Shown here one piece after another: positions 9,028 through 18,605 of a stretch of DNA of 64,000 bases. The stretch covers positions 1,563,882 through 1,627,881 of the forward strand of contig NZ_SGIU01000002.1 in assembly GCF_004296335.1 (NCBI RefSeq). Direction: 5' to 3'. The position numbers and the translations under genes were made by a program. This stretch comes from Flagellimonas allohymeniacidonis (GTDB lineage Bacteria; Bacteroidota; Bacteroidia; Flavobacteriales; Flavobacteriaceae). The notes beneath the pieces were generated by a model. That model was not told the DNA's origin and ran no database searches. It saw only the letters and a program-made list of their open reading frames with translations. Each line of letters begins with the position of its first letter. Position 1 is the first letter of the stretch.

Positions 9028-10185
9028 ATGGCATTCGATTTTTTGGTTCCTGTTACGGATAAGGTTTTGGCATTTACAGAATTATTGCCACCGCAATCTC
9101 TCGGAAAAAATATCCATAAGCATACTGAAAAAAAGGGCTTACCGGTCTTCGCAAATGCCACTGTTGCCATTTTCGGGGTATTGGAATCAAGGAATGCCTA
9201 TGAAAAGAAGCCCACCCAAATGGATATGGATGAAATCCGCATTCAACTCTACCGATTGATGATGGGCAATTGGAATTCCACAATTCTTGATATTGGAGAT
9301 GTCGAGGAAGGAGATACTGTGGAGGATACCTACTTTGTGGTCAAGCAAATTGTTGAAGGCCTGCTTGAGGAAAAAATTATACCTATAATAATAGGGGCAA
9401 CCCAAGATATTACTTTTCCCACGTATCGTGCTTTCGATAAAATTAAACAGATGGTGAATCTGGTCGGCATCGATAGCCGATTCGATTTTGGTCAGGAAGA
9501 TGAATTGATTTCCTCGCACTCCTACATGAGCAAGATCATAACGGATAAGCCCAACAATCTTTTCAATTTTTCAAATTTGGGATATCAATCCTATTTCAAC
9601 GCCCAAGAGGAAATGGATTTGATGGAACGGCTTTTTTTCGATGCCTACCGCTTGGGGGACATCGCCTCGAATATTGGATTGGCCGAACCTGTACTTAGAA
9701 ATGCCCATCTGGTAAGTTTAGATCTTCGTGCTATCCGTGCCAGTGAAATGGGAATGAACAAGGAGTTTTCACCCAATGGATTTACAGGAAGGGAAATATG
9801 CGCCATTGCACGTTATGCAGGTATCAGCGATAGCGTTCGTTTATTTGGAATTTATGAGGCCCAAAATTCCAATCAAACCTTTCAGATGATTGCACAGATT
9901 CTGTGGTATTTCATCGAGGGCATAAGCTTTCGGGTTAAAGAGTATCCCAGTTCAAAAAACGAAGACTTTACCAAGTTTACAGTACCCACCGATACAGAGG
10001 AGCTGATTTTCTACAAAAGCCACATTACCGAAAGATGGTGGGTGGAGGTTCCTTCTATTCTACCCGAACATACTAAAAACAATTCACCCGCGTTATTACC
10101 ATGCACCGAAGAGGACTATTTGGAAGCTTGCAACCAAAATATTCCCGAACGGTGGTTCAAGGCCTACAGAAAGGGCTTTAACTGA
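9028..10185 (+). CDS. Arginase/formimidoylglutamase-fold protein with degenerate metal motifs
   Basis: 385 residues from the ATG at 9028, one base after the topA stop; an in-frame extension to 8977 would lie inside topA and is rejected. The sequence follows the ureohydrolase fold, and databases usually name this gene formimidoylglutamase. However, the metal-binding motifs are changed: the GG(D/E)HS position reads IGATQDITF, the DAHxD position reads IDSRFDFG, and the SxDxDxxDP position reads SLDLRAIRASE. Three or more of the canonical manganese ligands are therefore missing, and ureohydrolase activity is doubtful. It lies between topA and gldK, as in many flavobacteria. I give no gene symbol because a hutG role is not supported. 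Confidence 0.8.
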   Translation: MAFDFLVPVTDKVLAFTELLPPQSLGKNIHKHTEKKGLPVFANATVAIFGVLESRNAYEKKPTQMDMDEIRIQLYRLMMGNWNSTILDIGDVEEGDTVEDTYFVVKQIVEGLLEEKIIPIIIGATQDITFPTYRAFDKIKQMVNLVGIDSRFDFGQEDELISSHSYMSKIITDKPNNLFNFSNLGYQSYFNAQEEMDLMERLFFDAYRLGDIASNIGLAEPVLRNAHLVSLDLRAIRASEMGMNKEFSPNGFTGREICAIARYAGISDSVRLFGIYEAQNSNQTFQMIAQILWYFIEGISFRVKEYPSSKNEDFTKFTVPTDTEELIFYKSHITERWWVEVPSILPEHTKNNSPALLPCTEEDYLEACNQNIPERWFKAYRKGFN

Positions 10186-10212
10186 ACAAATTAAATTTTA
10201 AGGATAAATTGT

Positions 10213-10236
10213 TTTTGCACAATATTTTGTGCAAAA
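10213..10236. repeat. 10-bp inverted repeat upstream of gldK
   Basis: TTTTGCACAA (10213-10222) and TTGTGCAAAA (10227-10236) form a perfect palindrome with a 4-base TATT loop, 27 bases past the stop of the arginase-fold gene and 70 bases before gldK. No clear T run follows on either strand, so it could be a weak terminator or an operator; the sequence does not decide. Confidence 0.4.
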
Positions 10237-10306
10237 TACAGTTTTGAGAATAACGAATTTGTGTTGCGCAGTCTATAAATCTTAATTCGAAAATTTAACC
10301 TAAAGT

Positions 10307-11686
10307 ATGAGAAAGTTATTCTTTTCATCCCTGGCTCTTGTTTTTTTACTGGCAAGTTGTGGTTCAAAATCAAGGTCAAAAGGTGAACTGGTTGGGGTAA
10401 AGGGGAAAAAATGGTACCCAGAAAAACCCTATGGAATGGAATTGATTCCTCGCGGTTCCTTTGTAATGGGAAAAGCTGAAGAGGATCAAGCCAAAGTGCT
10501 CAATGCCCCTACGCGAACGGTTACTGTTCGCTCTTTCTATATGGATGATACCGAGATTACCAACAGTGAGTATCGTCAGTTTGTAGAATGGGTGAAGGAC
10601 TCTATTGCCAGAACAAAAATGGCCATTTTGGCCGATGAGCTGGGCCTTGGTCCCGAGGACGAAGGAATTGGTGAGTACTCCTTTAAGGACACCGATACAA
10701 CCAAAATTTCGGTGTACGAGCGATATATGCTTGACAATTATGCCGGTTTGGGCGAAACAGGGTATGAAGGTAGAGCCTTGAACAGAGATGTCGATTTAAT
10801 TTGGGATACCTCAGATTATCCAGACGAGTACTATGCAGAAGTTATGGACTCCTTGTACATTCCTGAAGAGGAAAGCTACAATGGGCAAAGAACCGTTGAT
10901 GTAACCCAGTTGAAATATACCTACAATTGGATGGACATTGAAGCTGCTGCACGAGCGAAAAAAGGAAGAAGAAAAGATTTTATAAGGCAAGAGGTACTTG
11001 AAATTTATCCTGACACTACGGTATGGATAAAAGATTTTGAGTACTCGTACAACGAACCTATGCACAATGATTACTTTTGGCATGATGCTTACAGTGATTA
11101 TCCCGTTGTAGGTGTTAACTGGACACAAGCCAAGGCCTTTTGTAATTGGAGAACCAAGTTTAAGAATGACGATCAAAGGAGCAGGGGGAGACAGTTTGTG
11201 AACCAATTCAGATTGCCTACCGAGGCTGAGTGGGAATACGCGGCCCGAGGTGGAATCGAAGGAGGTACTTACCCATGGGGTGGACCTTATGTAATCAGTG
11301 ATACCGGTTGTTTCATGGCCAACTTTAAGCCACAACGTGGAGATTATGCCGCAGATGCTGCATTGTACACCGTTGAGGCCAAGTCATATGAGCCTAATGA
11401 GTACAACCTTTATAATATGGCCGGAAATGTATCGGAGTGGACAAGTTCAAGTTTTGATCAAGGTGCGTATGAGTACCTGTCGACCATGAACCCCAACATC
11501 GGTTCCGGAAAGAACAAAAGAAAAGTGATCCGTGGTGGATCATGGAAAGATGTGGCCTACTTCCTGCAGGTGAGTACACGTGATTACGAGTACCAAGATT
11601 CTGCACGTAGCTACATCGGTTTCCGAACCGTCCAAGATTATATGGGCGAAGAGGATTCCACAAAGGGACAAGGACTCCCTAACTAA
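10307..11686 (+). CDS. gldK: Gliding motility / type IX secretion lipoprotein GldK
   Basis: 459 residues. MRKLFFSSLALVFLLASC is a lipoprotein signal with Cys18. The rest is a formylglycine-generating-enzyme-like (SUMF1) fold: GMELIPRGSFVMG opens it, EITNSEYRQFVEW and YPVVGVNWTQAKAFCNW follow, and RLPTEAEWEYAARGG with NVSEWTSSSF close the core. GldK works structurally, not as a sulfatase-modifying enzyme: with GldN it forms the outer-membrane-associated ring of the type IX secretion system. An insertion at about residues 100-230 is usual in GldK. First gene of gldKLMN, preceded by a 121-base leader region. Confidence 0.95.
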   Translation: MRKLFFSSLALVFLLASCGSKSRSKGELVGVKGKKWYPEKPYGMELIPRGSFVMGKAEEDQAKVLNAPTRTVTVRSFYMDDTEITNSEYRQFVEWVKDSIARTKMAILADELGLGPEDEGIGEYSFKDTDTTKISVYERYMLDNYAGLGETGYEGRALNRDVDLIWDTSDYPDEYYAEVMDSLYIPEEESYNGQRTVDVTQLKYTYNWMDIEAAARAKKGRRKDFIRQEVLEIYPDTTVWIKDFEYSYNEPMHNDYFWHDAYSDYPVVGVNWTQAKAFCNWRTKFKNDDQRSRGRQFVNQFRLPTEAEWEYAARGGIEGGTYPWGGPYVISDTGCFMANFKPQRGDYAADAALYTVEAKSYEPNEYNLYNMAGNVSEWTSSSFDQGAYEYLSTMNPNIGSGKNKRKVIRGGSWKDVAYFLQVSTRDYEYQDSARSYIGFRTVQDYMGEEDSTKGQGLPN

Positions 11687-11764
11687 AAAGAGAAATAAGT
11701 AAGAGAGCATTATATAAACCAGTAACCAAATACTTATTTATATAACTTAATTAAAACTAGAATT

Positions 11765-12415
11765 ATGGCACAGTCAAAATCAACAAAAAAGCTGTTTAAC
11801 ATGGCCTACGGGCTGGGAGCATCGGTGGTAATTATCGGTGCACTTTTTAAGATCCTTCACTGGGAGTTTGGTCCCCTTACAGGTGGATTGCTTCTTGCAG
11901 TGGGTCTTATTACTGAAGCATTGATCTTCGCTATCAGTGCATTTGAACCTGTAGACGACGAATACGATTGGTCTTTGGTTTATCCAGAATTGACCAACGG
12001 TCAGTCTAAAGGAAACAAGAATGACGCTAAGCAAGCCAAAGAGGCTGAAGGTCTTCTTTCCAGAAAATTGGATGATCTTTTAAAAGAGGCCAATATCGAT
12101 TCTGAGCTTTTCTCAAGCTTGGGTGAGAGCATCAAGAGTTTCGAAGGAGCTGCTAAAAACATTGCTCCTACTACCGATGCAATCCAACACACTAAAAAGT
12201 ACTCTGAAGAGTTGTCACATGCTGCCGCTCAAATGGAGTCTTTGAATAGCCTGTACAAAGTTCAATTGGAGAGTGCTAGCCGCCAAGCTTCCATCAATGA
12301 GGAAGTAGTACAGAACGCTGGTGCACTTAAAGAGCAAATGGAATCTTTGGCTACTAACCTTTCTTCCTTGAACGGAGTTTACGGTGGTATGCTATCTGCC
12401 ATGAGCAAAAACTAA
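11765..12415 (+). CDS. gldL: Gliding motility / type IX secretion motor subunit GldL
   Basis: 216 residues. Two N-terminal transmembrane helices (about 14-33 and 37-58, including KILHWEFGPLTGGLLLAVG) are followed by a long helical cytoplasmic part predicted to be coiled coil (about 90-215). GldL forms a pentamer around a GldM dimer in the inner membrane and uses proton flow to drive gliding and type IX secretion. The Lys-Ile-Leu-His-Trp-Glu stretch in the first helical hairpin includes the conserved glutamate in the membrane region known for the family. Spacing of 78 bases after gldK and 64 before gldM. Confidence 0.95.
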   Translation: MAQSKSTKKLFNMAYGLGASVVIIGALFKILHWEFGPLTGGLLLAVGLITEALIFAISAFEPVDDEYDWSLVYPELTNGQSKGNKNDAKQAKEAEGLLSRKLDDLLKEANIDSELFSSLGESIKSFEGAAKNIAPTTDAIQHTKKYSEELSHAAAQMESLNSLYKVQLESASRQASINEEVVQNAGALKEQMESLATNLSSLNGVYGGMLSAMSKN

Positions 12416-12479
12416 TTAGGGATTTGATTAATATACCAAACCCAAATCAAATTAATTTTTAAAATCTAATTAGAAAAAC

Positions 12480-14051
12480 ATGGCATCAGGAAAACAATCA
12501 CCACGTCAGAAGATGATCAACTTAATGTATTTGATCTTCATCGCGATGTTGGCGTTAAATATGAGTAAGGAAGTACTGGCCGCATTCGGTTTGATGAATG
12601 CCAAGCTAGAGACTTCCAATACGAAGGCGGACGCAAACAATTTGGCTTACTTTGAAGGTCTTGAGACCAAAGCATCTGAAGATGCGATCAAGTATGGTCC
12701 TTTGTTTGAAAAAGCTAGAACGGTTAAGCAACTGTCCCAAGAGTACTACGAGTACTTGAAGGAGCTGAAAAAAGGTATGTTGGCCGATCAGGAAGACCCA
12801 AACAACTATGTTGTAATGGACAAGTCTGATTATTTGGACAACCTATTCTTTAAAGGCGACAACTTAAAACCTGAAGGAAAAAAATTCCTTTCCAGTTTGC
12901 AAGACTATCGCGAAAGCATCTTGGCTGCGATACCAGAAAACATGACCGATATTAAAAGTGCTGTGCAAACGCGCTTTGAAACTGGTGATGATAACGGTAA
13001 AGTGACCCGTCTTCGCGATCAGGTAAAAGTAGATTGGATGAACTACCACTTTGAAGGATATCCTTTGGTGGCTTCCTTGACCAAAGTTACCCAGCTTCAA
13101 GCTGATATTAAGGCTACCGAGCAAGAAATCCTTAAAGGATTGTTGGAAGGGAACCTTACCGAAGCGGTTTCCTTAAAGAACTTTGCAACTGCCTTGCAAG
13201 CTTCAAAATCTGCTTTTTACACAGGTGAAAAGTACGATGGTAAAATCATCATCAGTAAAACCGACAACAGTTCCAAGCCTGTTAAGGCTGAATTGAAGTT
13301 GGATGGTAGAAACTTGACCGAAGGAAAAGACTACCTATTGGAAGAAGGAGGTATCAAAATGTTGATCAGTGCAGGAGCTGCAGGTGACCATACCATTGAA
13401 GGTACTATGTTCTTCATGCAGGATGGTGAAGAAGTTCCAGTTCCAGTAAACAATACCTTTGCGACGATTACCAAGCCTAATGCAGCAGTTATCTCTGCAG
13501 ATAAGATGAACGTTGTTTATCGAGGAGTGGCCAATCCAATGACCATATCTATTCCTGGTATTCCAGATAATAAAGTAAGAGCTTCTGCTCCTGGTCTTAC
13601 CAGAAGAAGTGGTAGCAACTATATTATGAATCCTGGTACGGGAAGAAAAGTTACCATTACGGCTTCAGGTACATTGCCTGATGGCAAGGGAATCTCCACA
13701 AAGTCCGAGTTTAGGATCAAGGATATTCCAAGACCAAGCGGTACCGTACGTGGTGAGGCTGGTAGTGTGAAAATGCCAAGAAGAAATCTTGAGATTTCTA
13801 CCATCAGCGCTATGTTGGAAGACTTCGACTTCGACTTGAACCTTGCTGTAAGCGGATTTAAGTTCAAAGTTCCTGGTCAGCCTACAATCAACGTTACTGG
13901 AAGTAAATTGGACGGTAGAGCCAAATCTGCTCTTACAAGAGCCCGTAGAGGTGATGCTGTTCAGATTTTTGACATCAAAGCATATATCACCAACAACAGA
14001 AGCTACAAGTTGAAAAAAGTTTCCCCAGTTGTTGTTGAGCTTACAAACTAA
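12480..14051 (+). CDS. gldM: Gliding motility / type IX secretion motor subunit GldM
   Basis: 523 residues. One N-terminal transmembrane helix (MINLMYLIFIAMLALNMSKEVL, residues about 12-33, of which the core is hydrophobic) anchors the protein; the remainder is a large periplasmic region of four tandem domains. The later domains are beta-rich (KPNAAVISADKMNVVYRG; PRPSGTVRGEAG). GldM dimers span the periplasm, carrying rotation from the GldL ring to the GldK/GldN ring. Length matches the family (about 510-525). The start MASGKQSPRQKMINLMY is the canonical one. Confidence 0.95.
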   Translation: MASGKQSPRQKMINLMYLIFIAMLALNMSKEVLAAFGLMNAKLETSNTKADANNLAYFEGLETKASEDAIKYGPLFEKARTVKQLSQEYYEYLKELKKGMLADQEDPNNYVVMDKSDYLDNLFFKGDNLKPEGKKFLSSLQDYRESILAAIPENMTDIKSAVQTRFETGDDNGKVTRLRDQVKVDWMNYHFEGYPLVASLTKVTQLQADIKATEQEILKGLLEGNLTEAVSLKNFATALQASKSAFYTGEKYDGKIIISKTDNSSKPVKAELKLDGRNLTEGKDYLLEEGGIKMLISAGAAGDHTIEGTMFFMQDGEEVPVPVNNTFATITKPNAAVISADKMNVVYRGVANPMTISIPGIPDNKVRASAPGLTRRSGSNYIMNPGTGRKVTITASGTLPDGKGISTKSEFRIKDIPRPSGTVRGEAGSVKMPRRNLEISTISAMLEDFDFDLNLAVSGFKFKVPGQPTINVTGSKLDGRAKSALTRARRGDAVQIFDIKAYITNNRSYKLKKVSPVVVELTN

Positions 14052-14069
14052 AATAGTATACAGAAGATC

Positions 14070-14972
14070 ATGAATTGGAAAAATGCATTATTAATTGGAG
14101 CTTTAAGCTTACTGCCCGTATCTATTATGGCCCAGGCAAACATCTTGAATGCCAAATTGCCACAGGATATTGGTAAGAAGACTGAAGAACAAATCGAGCA
14201 GGACAACGACGCTCCCCTTGCGTATGGTTATGTGGACGACAGGGATATCCTTTGGTCCAAAACCATATGGGAAATTGTTGATCTTGATGAGCGTGTAAAT
14301 TTCCCGCTGTATTACCCAACAGATACCATTGGTATCGGGAAAGACAGAAGGTCCTTGTACCATGTGCTGATGAAAAACATCAGAAATGGCAAACTGACCG
14401 AGGTTTATACAGATTCGTACTTTACGGAGAAGCGAACCTTGGATGATTTATCCGCCACTTTGCAAAAAGTCGATACCACCGATTTGGGATATGAACAATT
14501 GAACGCCGGTGAGCAGATTTCTGCGGAATTTATTAACCAAAGAGATTTGACCGCTGCAGATATTGAGGAATATCGCATTAAGGGAATCTGGTTCTTCGAT
14601 AAGCGCCAAGGAGAATTAAAATTTCGTTTGTTGGGAATAGCACCCGTTGCACCCGATGTAAACTTTATCGATGATGAGTCGGTAGACCCAGGGGAGAACA
14701 AAGTAGAACTGTTCTGGGTATGGTATCCCGCTGCAAGACAAATTTTGCACGAAGCCAAAGTTTACAATCAACGTAACTCGGCACGTCCCATTTCCTTTGA
14801 TATGCTATTGAACGCTAGACGTTTCAATGGGGTCATCTACAAAGAGGAAAACGTTCACGGCGACCGTGAGATAGACGATTACGTTTTTGACAATGCCCTT
14901 TTCCAGCTCTTGGAAGCCAAAAGAATCAAAGAAGTGATTCGCGACCGTGAGCAAGACATGTGGGCTTATTAG
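14070..14972 (+). CDS. gldN: Gliding motility / type IX secretion protein GldN
   Basis: 300 residues with a Sec signal peptide (MNWKNALLIGALSLLPVSIMAQ, cleavage after AQA near residue 24). The mature domain carries the family signatures ILWSKTIWEIVDLDERVNF and NPLYYP-like YYPTD, and RFNGVIYKEENVH near the C-terminus. GldN (PorN in Porphyromonas) pairs with GldK to build the periplasmic ring and contacts GldM. It begins 18 bases after gldM and is the last gene of the cluster, followed by the terminator at 15003-15031. Confidence 0.95.
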   Translation: MNWKNALLIGALSLLPVSIMAQANILNAKLPQDIGKKTEEQIEQDNDAPLAYGYVDDRDILWSKTIWEIVDLDERVNFPLYYPTDTIGIGKDRRSLYHVLMKNIRNGKLTEVYTDSYFTEKRTLDDLSATLQKVDTTDLGYEQLNAGEQISAEFINQRDLTAADIEEYRIKGIWFFDKRQGELKFRLLGIAPVAPDVNFIDDESVDPGENKVELFWVWYPAARQILHEAKVYNQRNSARPISFDMLLNARRFNGVIYKEENVHGDREIDDYVFDNALFQLLEAKRIKEVIRDREQDMWAY

Positions 14973-15002
14973 CCACAAAGTTATTTCCAATTCAATTCAT
15001 AC

Positions 15003-15031
15003 AGCGCCGCACTTATGTGCGGCGCTTTTTT
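15003..15031 (+). terminator. Strong Rho-independent terminator after gldN
   Basis: Perfect 10-bp GC-rich stem (AGCGCCGCAC at 15003-15012 with GTGCGGCGCT at 15017-15026), a TTAT loop and a following T run. It begins 30 bases after the gldN stop and closes the topA-gldN region. Confidence 0.92.
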
Positions 15032-15068
15032 ATTTCAAAAAACCCAAGGGGATGTCTAATTTTACGGA

Positions 15069-16124
15069 ATGGTAGATTATTTGGTCGTAGGCCTCGGGTT
15101 GGCAGGAATTTCGTTTTGTGAAACACTGGAAAAGCAGGGAAAAACCTTTCAGGTGGTTTCCGATGACTCCCAAAAGGCTTCTTTAGTTGCCGGCGGGCTT
15201 TACAATCCGGTTATTCTTAAGCGCTTTACCCTGGCTTGGGAGGCCAAAAAACAAATGGATACGGCCATTCCCTTTTATCAATCCCTTGAAGAAAAGCTTG
15301 GTGTTAAACTGGATTACAAACTACCAGTTTTACGAAGATTTGCCTCCGTTAAGGAACAAAACCTTTGGTTTGAGGCTATGGATAAACCGGGGTTGGATGA
15401 TTTCCTTTCTTACAAAATCGTTGAAAACACCAACCCCCGAATTGATGCTCCCTTTGGTTTGGGAAGGGTTATGAACACAGGTAGGGTTGATACGGCGAGT
15501 TTACTAAGAGCATATTCAAAATATTTGAAGGCAAAGGAGCTATTGGTAAACGAATCGTTTGACCACTCCAAGCTGGTCCTAAAAGGCGATGAGGTGACAT
15601 ATGTTCCAATAAAGACTAAAAGAATAGTTTTTGCGGAAGGTTTTGGGCTAAAGAACAACCCGCTGTTCAGGTATTTGCCCCTTAACGGGACCAAGGGGGA
15701 ACTTTTAAAGATCAAGGCACCACAACTACATGAAAATAGTGTGATCAAATCCTCGGTATTTATTATTCCATTAGGGGACCACATCTACCGGGTTGGGGCC
15801 ACCTACAAATGGAAAGACAAAACCAACGAACCCACTGAGGAATCCAAACAAGAACTTTTGACGAAGTTGAAGACCTTCTTACAATGCGATTTTGAAGTGG
15901 TGGAACATGTGGCTGGAATTCGTCCTACAGTGGTGGATAGAAGACCTTTGGTTGGACAACATCCCCAATATACCAATGTGCACTGCCTAAACGGATTCGG
16001 CTCACGGGGCGTTCTTATCGCTCCATTTGCGTCAAATCAGTTATTTCGCTCTATTGAACATGGATCGTCATTACATCCAGAAATGGACATCCAGCGCTTT
16101 ACAAAGAAATATTACAGGACCTAA
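15069..16124 (+). CDS. FAD-dependent oxidoreductase (D-amino-acid oxidase family)
   Basis: 351 residues. The N-terminus YLVVGLGLAGISFCETLEKQG is a Rossmann dinucleotide-binding motif (GxGxxG), here used for FAD. The sequence VAGGLYNPVILKRF resembles the N-terminal half of the DAO fold, and GIRPTVVDRRPLVGQHP with LNGFGSRGVLIAPF near the C-terminus is the second FAD-contact region of glycine-oxidase or MnmC-like members. The substrate is unknown. It has its own short leader after the gldN terminator and ends in a 4-base convergent overlap with the DUF983 gene. Cytoplasmic; no signal peptide. Confidence 0.85.
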   Translation: MVDYLVVGLGLAGISFCETLEKQGKTFQVVSDDSQKASLVAGGLYNPVILKRFTLAWEAKKQMDTAIPFYQSLEEKLGVKLDYKLPVLRRFASVKEQNLWFEAMDKPGLDDFLSYKIVENTNPRIDAPFGLGRVMNTGRVDTASLLRAYSKYLKAKELLVNESFDHSKLVLKGDEVTYVPIKTKRIVFAEGFGLKNNPLFRYLPLNGTKGELLKIKAPQLHENSVIKSSVFIIPLGDHIYRVGATYKWKDKTNEPTEESKQELLTKLKTFLQCDFEVVEHVAGIRPTVVDRRPLVGQHPQYTNVHCLNGFGSRGVLIAPFASNQLFRSIEHGSSLHPEMDIQRFTKKYYRT

Positions 16125-16504
16125 CTTTTGGCTTCCTCCGGGCCATACTGGATGAATAAATTGATCCAGATGTTACGTGATAATCGAATGATGATGGGCA
16201 TAAATACGACCAACGTAAGTACAATGGCAATAAAAGTATTGATGAGCGAAGCTTTCACAAATAAAAAGGCGATGACAAATGCAGCAACAGCGAAGGCAAT
16301 GCCCACTGCATAGCTCACATACATGGCACCATAAAAAAAGGAAGGCTCTATCTTGTACTTGGTACCACAGTTCGAACAGCGCTCATGCATTTTTAAAAGT
16401 TTCCCCAAACTATAAGGGTTCCCGTCCACATACATGCTCTCTTCATGACATTTCGGACAACTTCCTGTTAAAATACTGTAGAGTTTAGTTCCTTTTTTTA
16501 ACAT
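16121..16504 (-). CDS. DUF983 family membrane protein with zinc ribbon
   Basis: 127 residues. Two CxxC pairs at the N-terminus (CPKC near residue 15 and CSNC near 43) form a predicted zinc ribbon, followed by two transmembrane helices (about 58-82 and 86-108). This is the DUF983 architecture, common in Bacteroidota and Alphaproteobacteria; its function is not known. The gene converges on the oxidoreductase gene with a 4-base overlap, and a -7 box lies at 16521-16528. Confidence 0.88.
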   Translation of the reverse strand: MLKKGTKLYSILTGSCPKCHEESMYVDGNPYSLGKLLKMHERCSNCGTKYKIEPSFFYGAMYVSYAVGIAFAVAAFVIAFLFVKASLINTFIAIVLTLVVFMPIIIRLSRNIWINLFIQYGPEEAKS

Positions 16505-16520
16505 TTGCAGCGATTTTGGA

Positions 16521-16528
16521 CAAAATTA
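16521..16528 (-). promoter_or_regulatory. -7 promoter box for the DUF983 gene
   Basis: On the minus strand TAATTTTG matches TAnnTTTG, 17 bases before the ATG at 16504. No well-placed TTG was seen upstream, so only the -7 element is called. Confidence 0.45.
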
Positions 16529-16568
16529 CGCATTCGATAGTTTTTGTTCAGTAATTCTGGTTACATAA

Positions 16569-18479
16569 ATGCTAAATATCCATAACCTTTCAGTCTCTTT
16601 TGGAGGAGAATATCTCTTCAAGGAAATCGCTTTCCGATTGAATGCTGGCGATAGGGTCGGTCTTATTGGCAAGAATGGAGCTGGAAAGTCAACTTTGCTC
16701 AAATTGTTGGCAAAGGATTTTGATCCTGATTCGGGGGCGATAGCCAAGGAGAAAGGGGTGAATATTGGATTTTTAAGGCAAGACATTGACTTCGAGCAAG
16801 GAAAAACTGTTTTGGAAGAAGCCTATCAGGCTTTTAAAGAGATCAAGGATCTTGAAAAACAACTTGAAGATATCAATCATCAGTTGGCCGAACGTACTGA
16901 CTACGAGAGTGAGGCCTACAATCAATTGATGATTGACCTAACGGAGGTTACGCACCGCTACGAAATTTTAGGAGGATATAACTATCAGGGGGATACGGAG
17001 AAGGTCTTACAGGGTTTAGGCTTCAAAAGGGAGGATTTTACCAAGCTTACCGATACCTTTTCAGGTGGCTGGCGTATGCGTATTGAACTGGCCAAGCTCT
17101 TGTTGGAGGACAACCAGGTCTTGTTGCTGGATGAGCCTACCAACCACCTCGATATTGAATCCATTATTTGGCTTGAGCAATTTTTGAAAAATTATTCGGG
17201 AGCCATCGTGATCGTTTCCCACGACAAAATGTTCTTGGATAATGTAACCAATCGTACCATTGAGATTTCTTTGGGGCGCATTTATGATTACAACAAACCC
17301 TACACCAAGTACCTTCAACTTCGGGAGGAAATCAAGGAACAGCAAGTTAATGCACAAAAGAATCAGGAGAAGCAAATACAACAAACCGAGCGCCTGATTG
17401 AAAAGTTCAGGGCAAAGGCTTCCAAAGCCTCAATGGCCCAGTCCCTAATCAAAAAATTGGACAAGTTGGACCGAATCGAGGTGGATGAGGACGACCATAG
17501 TGTAATGAACCTGCGATTTCCAGTTTCCGTGAATCCAGGAAAAGTGGTCCTTACCTTGGAGAATCTTACCAAAAACTACGGCCCTAAAAATGTATTGAGC
17601 AATATTGACCTTTTGGTGGAACGTGGCAGTAAAACGGCTTTTGTGGGCCAAAATGGACAGGGAAAAACCACGTTGGCCAAAGTAATTGTCGGGGAAGTTG
17701 ATTATGAGGGAAAGGTAAAGGCTGGACACAATGTACAAATAGGCTATTTCGCACAAAACCAAGCCGAGTACCTCAATGGGGATAAAACTGTTCTCGATAC
17801 GATGATTGATGCGGCCAATGAAGGTAATCGAAGCAAAGTGAGGGACATTTTAGGTTCGTTTTTGTTTCGTGGGGATGATGTGGAAAAATATGTCAAGGTA
17901 CTTTCAGGAGGTGAACGAAATCGCTTGGCATTGGCAAAATTGCTACTGCAGCCCTTCAATGTCCTGATTATGGATGAGCCCACCAACCACTTGGACATCA
18001 AGTCCAAGAATGTTTTGAAACAAGCGTTGGAAAACTTTGAGGGGACATTGATTTTGGTATCACACGACCGAGATTTTCTGCAGGGCCTTACCAATAAAGT
18101 TTATGAGTTCAAAGAAGGTAGCATCAAAGAATATCTAGGAGATATTGACTTTTATCTGGAGCAACGCCAAGCTGAGGATTTCAGAAAGATTGAAAAAGGG
18201 GATAAAAAGAAAGCCCAAAAGTCTGAACCTAAAAAGAATGATTATCAAGCACAGAAGAAACTCAAATCCCTAAAGAACAAATTGAGTGCCATTGAAAAGA
18301 AAATCGCCAATCTTGAAAAAGATATTGCGAGCATAGACCACGAGCTACTCCTAAACTATGACGCCACAGTGGCCAAGCCCAACTTTTTTGATGATTATCA
18401 AGGCAAAAAAGACGAATTGGGGCAATTAATGGAGAACTGGGAAAAACTTTCAACCGAGCTCGAATCCATGGAAGTATGA
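16569..18479 (+). CDS. ABC-F family ATP-binding protein (ribosome-associated)
   Basis: 636 residues with two ATP-binding cassettes and no transmembrane segment. Cassette 1: Walker A GKNGAGKST (about 35-42), signature FSGGWRMR, Walker B LLLDEPTNHLD. Cassette 2: Walker A GQNGQGKTT, signature LSGGERNRLALAK, Walker B LIMDEPTNHLD. The linker between them (about 235-310) is charged and helical, as in ABC-F proteins that insert it into the ribosomal E site. The C-terminal 110 residues form a coiled coil (LKSLKNKLSAIEKKIANLEK), as in Uup and YheS. It probably aids translation or ribosome rescue; antibiotic resistance cannot be judged from sequence. Monocistronic by context. Confidence 0.92.
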   Translation: MLNIHNLSVSFGGEYLFKEIAFRLNAGDRVGLIGKNGAGKSTLLKLLAKDFDPDSGAIAKEKGVNIGFLRQDIDFEQGKTVLEEAYQAFKEIKDLEKQLEDINHQLAERTDYESEAYNQLMIDLTEVTHRYEILGGYNYQGDTEKVLQGLGFKREDFTKLTDTFSGGWRMRIELAKLLLEDNQVLLLDEPTNHLDIESIIWLEQFLKNYSGAIVIVSHDKMFLDNVTNRTIEISLGRIYDYNKPYTKYLQLREEIKEQQVNAQKNQEKQIQQTERLIEKFRAKASKASMAQSLIKKLDKLDRIEVDEDDHSVMNLRFPVSVNPGKVVLTLENLTKNYGPKNVLSNIDLLVERGSKTAFVGQNGQGKTTLAKVIVGEVDYEGKVKAGHNVQIGYFAQNQAEYLNGDKTVLDTMIDAANEGNRSKVRDILGSFLFRGDDVEKYVKVLSGGERNRLALAKLLLQPFNVLIMDEPTNHLDIKSKNVLKQALENFEGTLILVSHDRDFLQGLTNKVYEFKEGSIKEYLGDIDFYLEQRQAEDFRKIEKGDKKKAQKSEPKKNDYQAQKKLKSLKNKLSAIEKKIANLEKDIASIDHELLLNYDATVAKPNFFDDYQGKKDELGQLMENWEKLSTELESMEV

Positions 18480-18605
18480 TCGTATTTTTTCGACAAACCA
18501 CAGGTTTTTAGGGCTATACCACAAAATCTGACTAGTTCACCCATATTATTTTGTAGGTTTTTTCTTTCTTTTTTATTTCGTAGTTGAATTCTTAGAAATT
18601 TAAGA

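Noticed and set aside
10307-11686. GldK as an active formylglycine-generating enzyme
   Set aside because: Gene order and lipoprotein signal show it is the structural GldK; enzyme activity is not expected.
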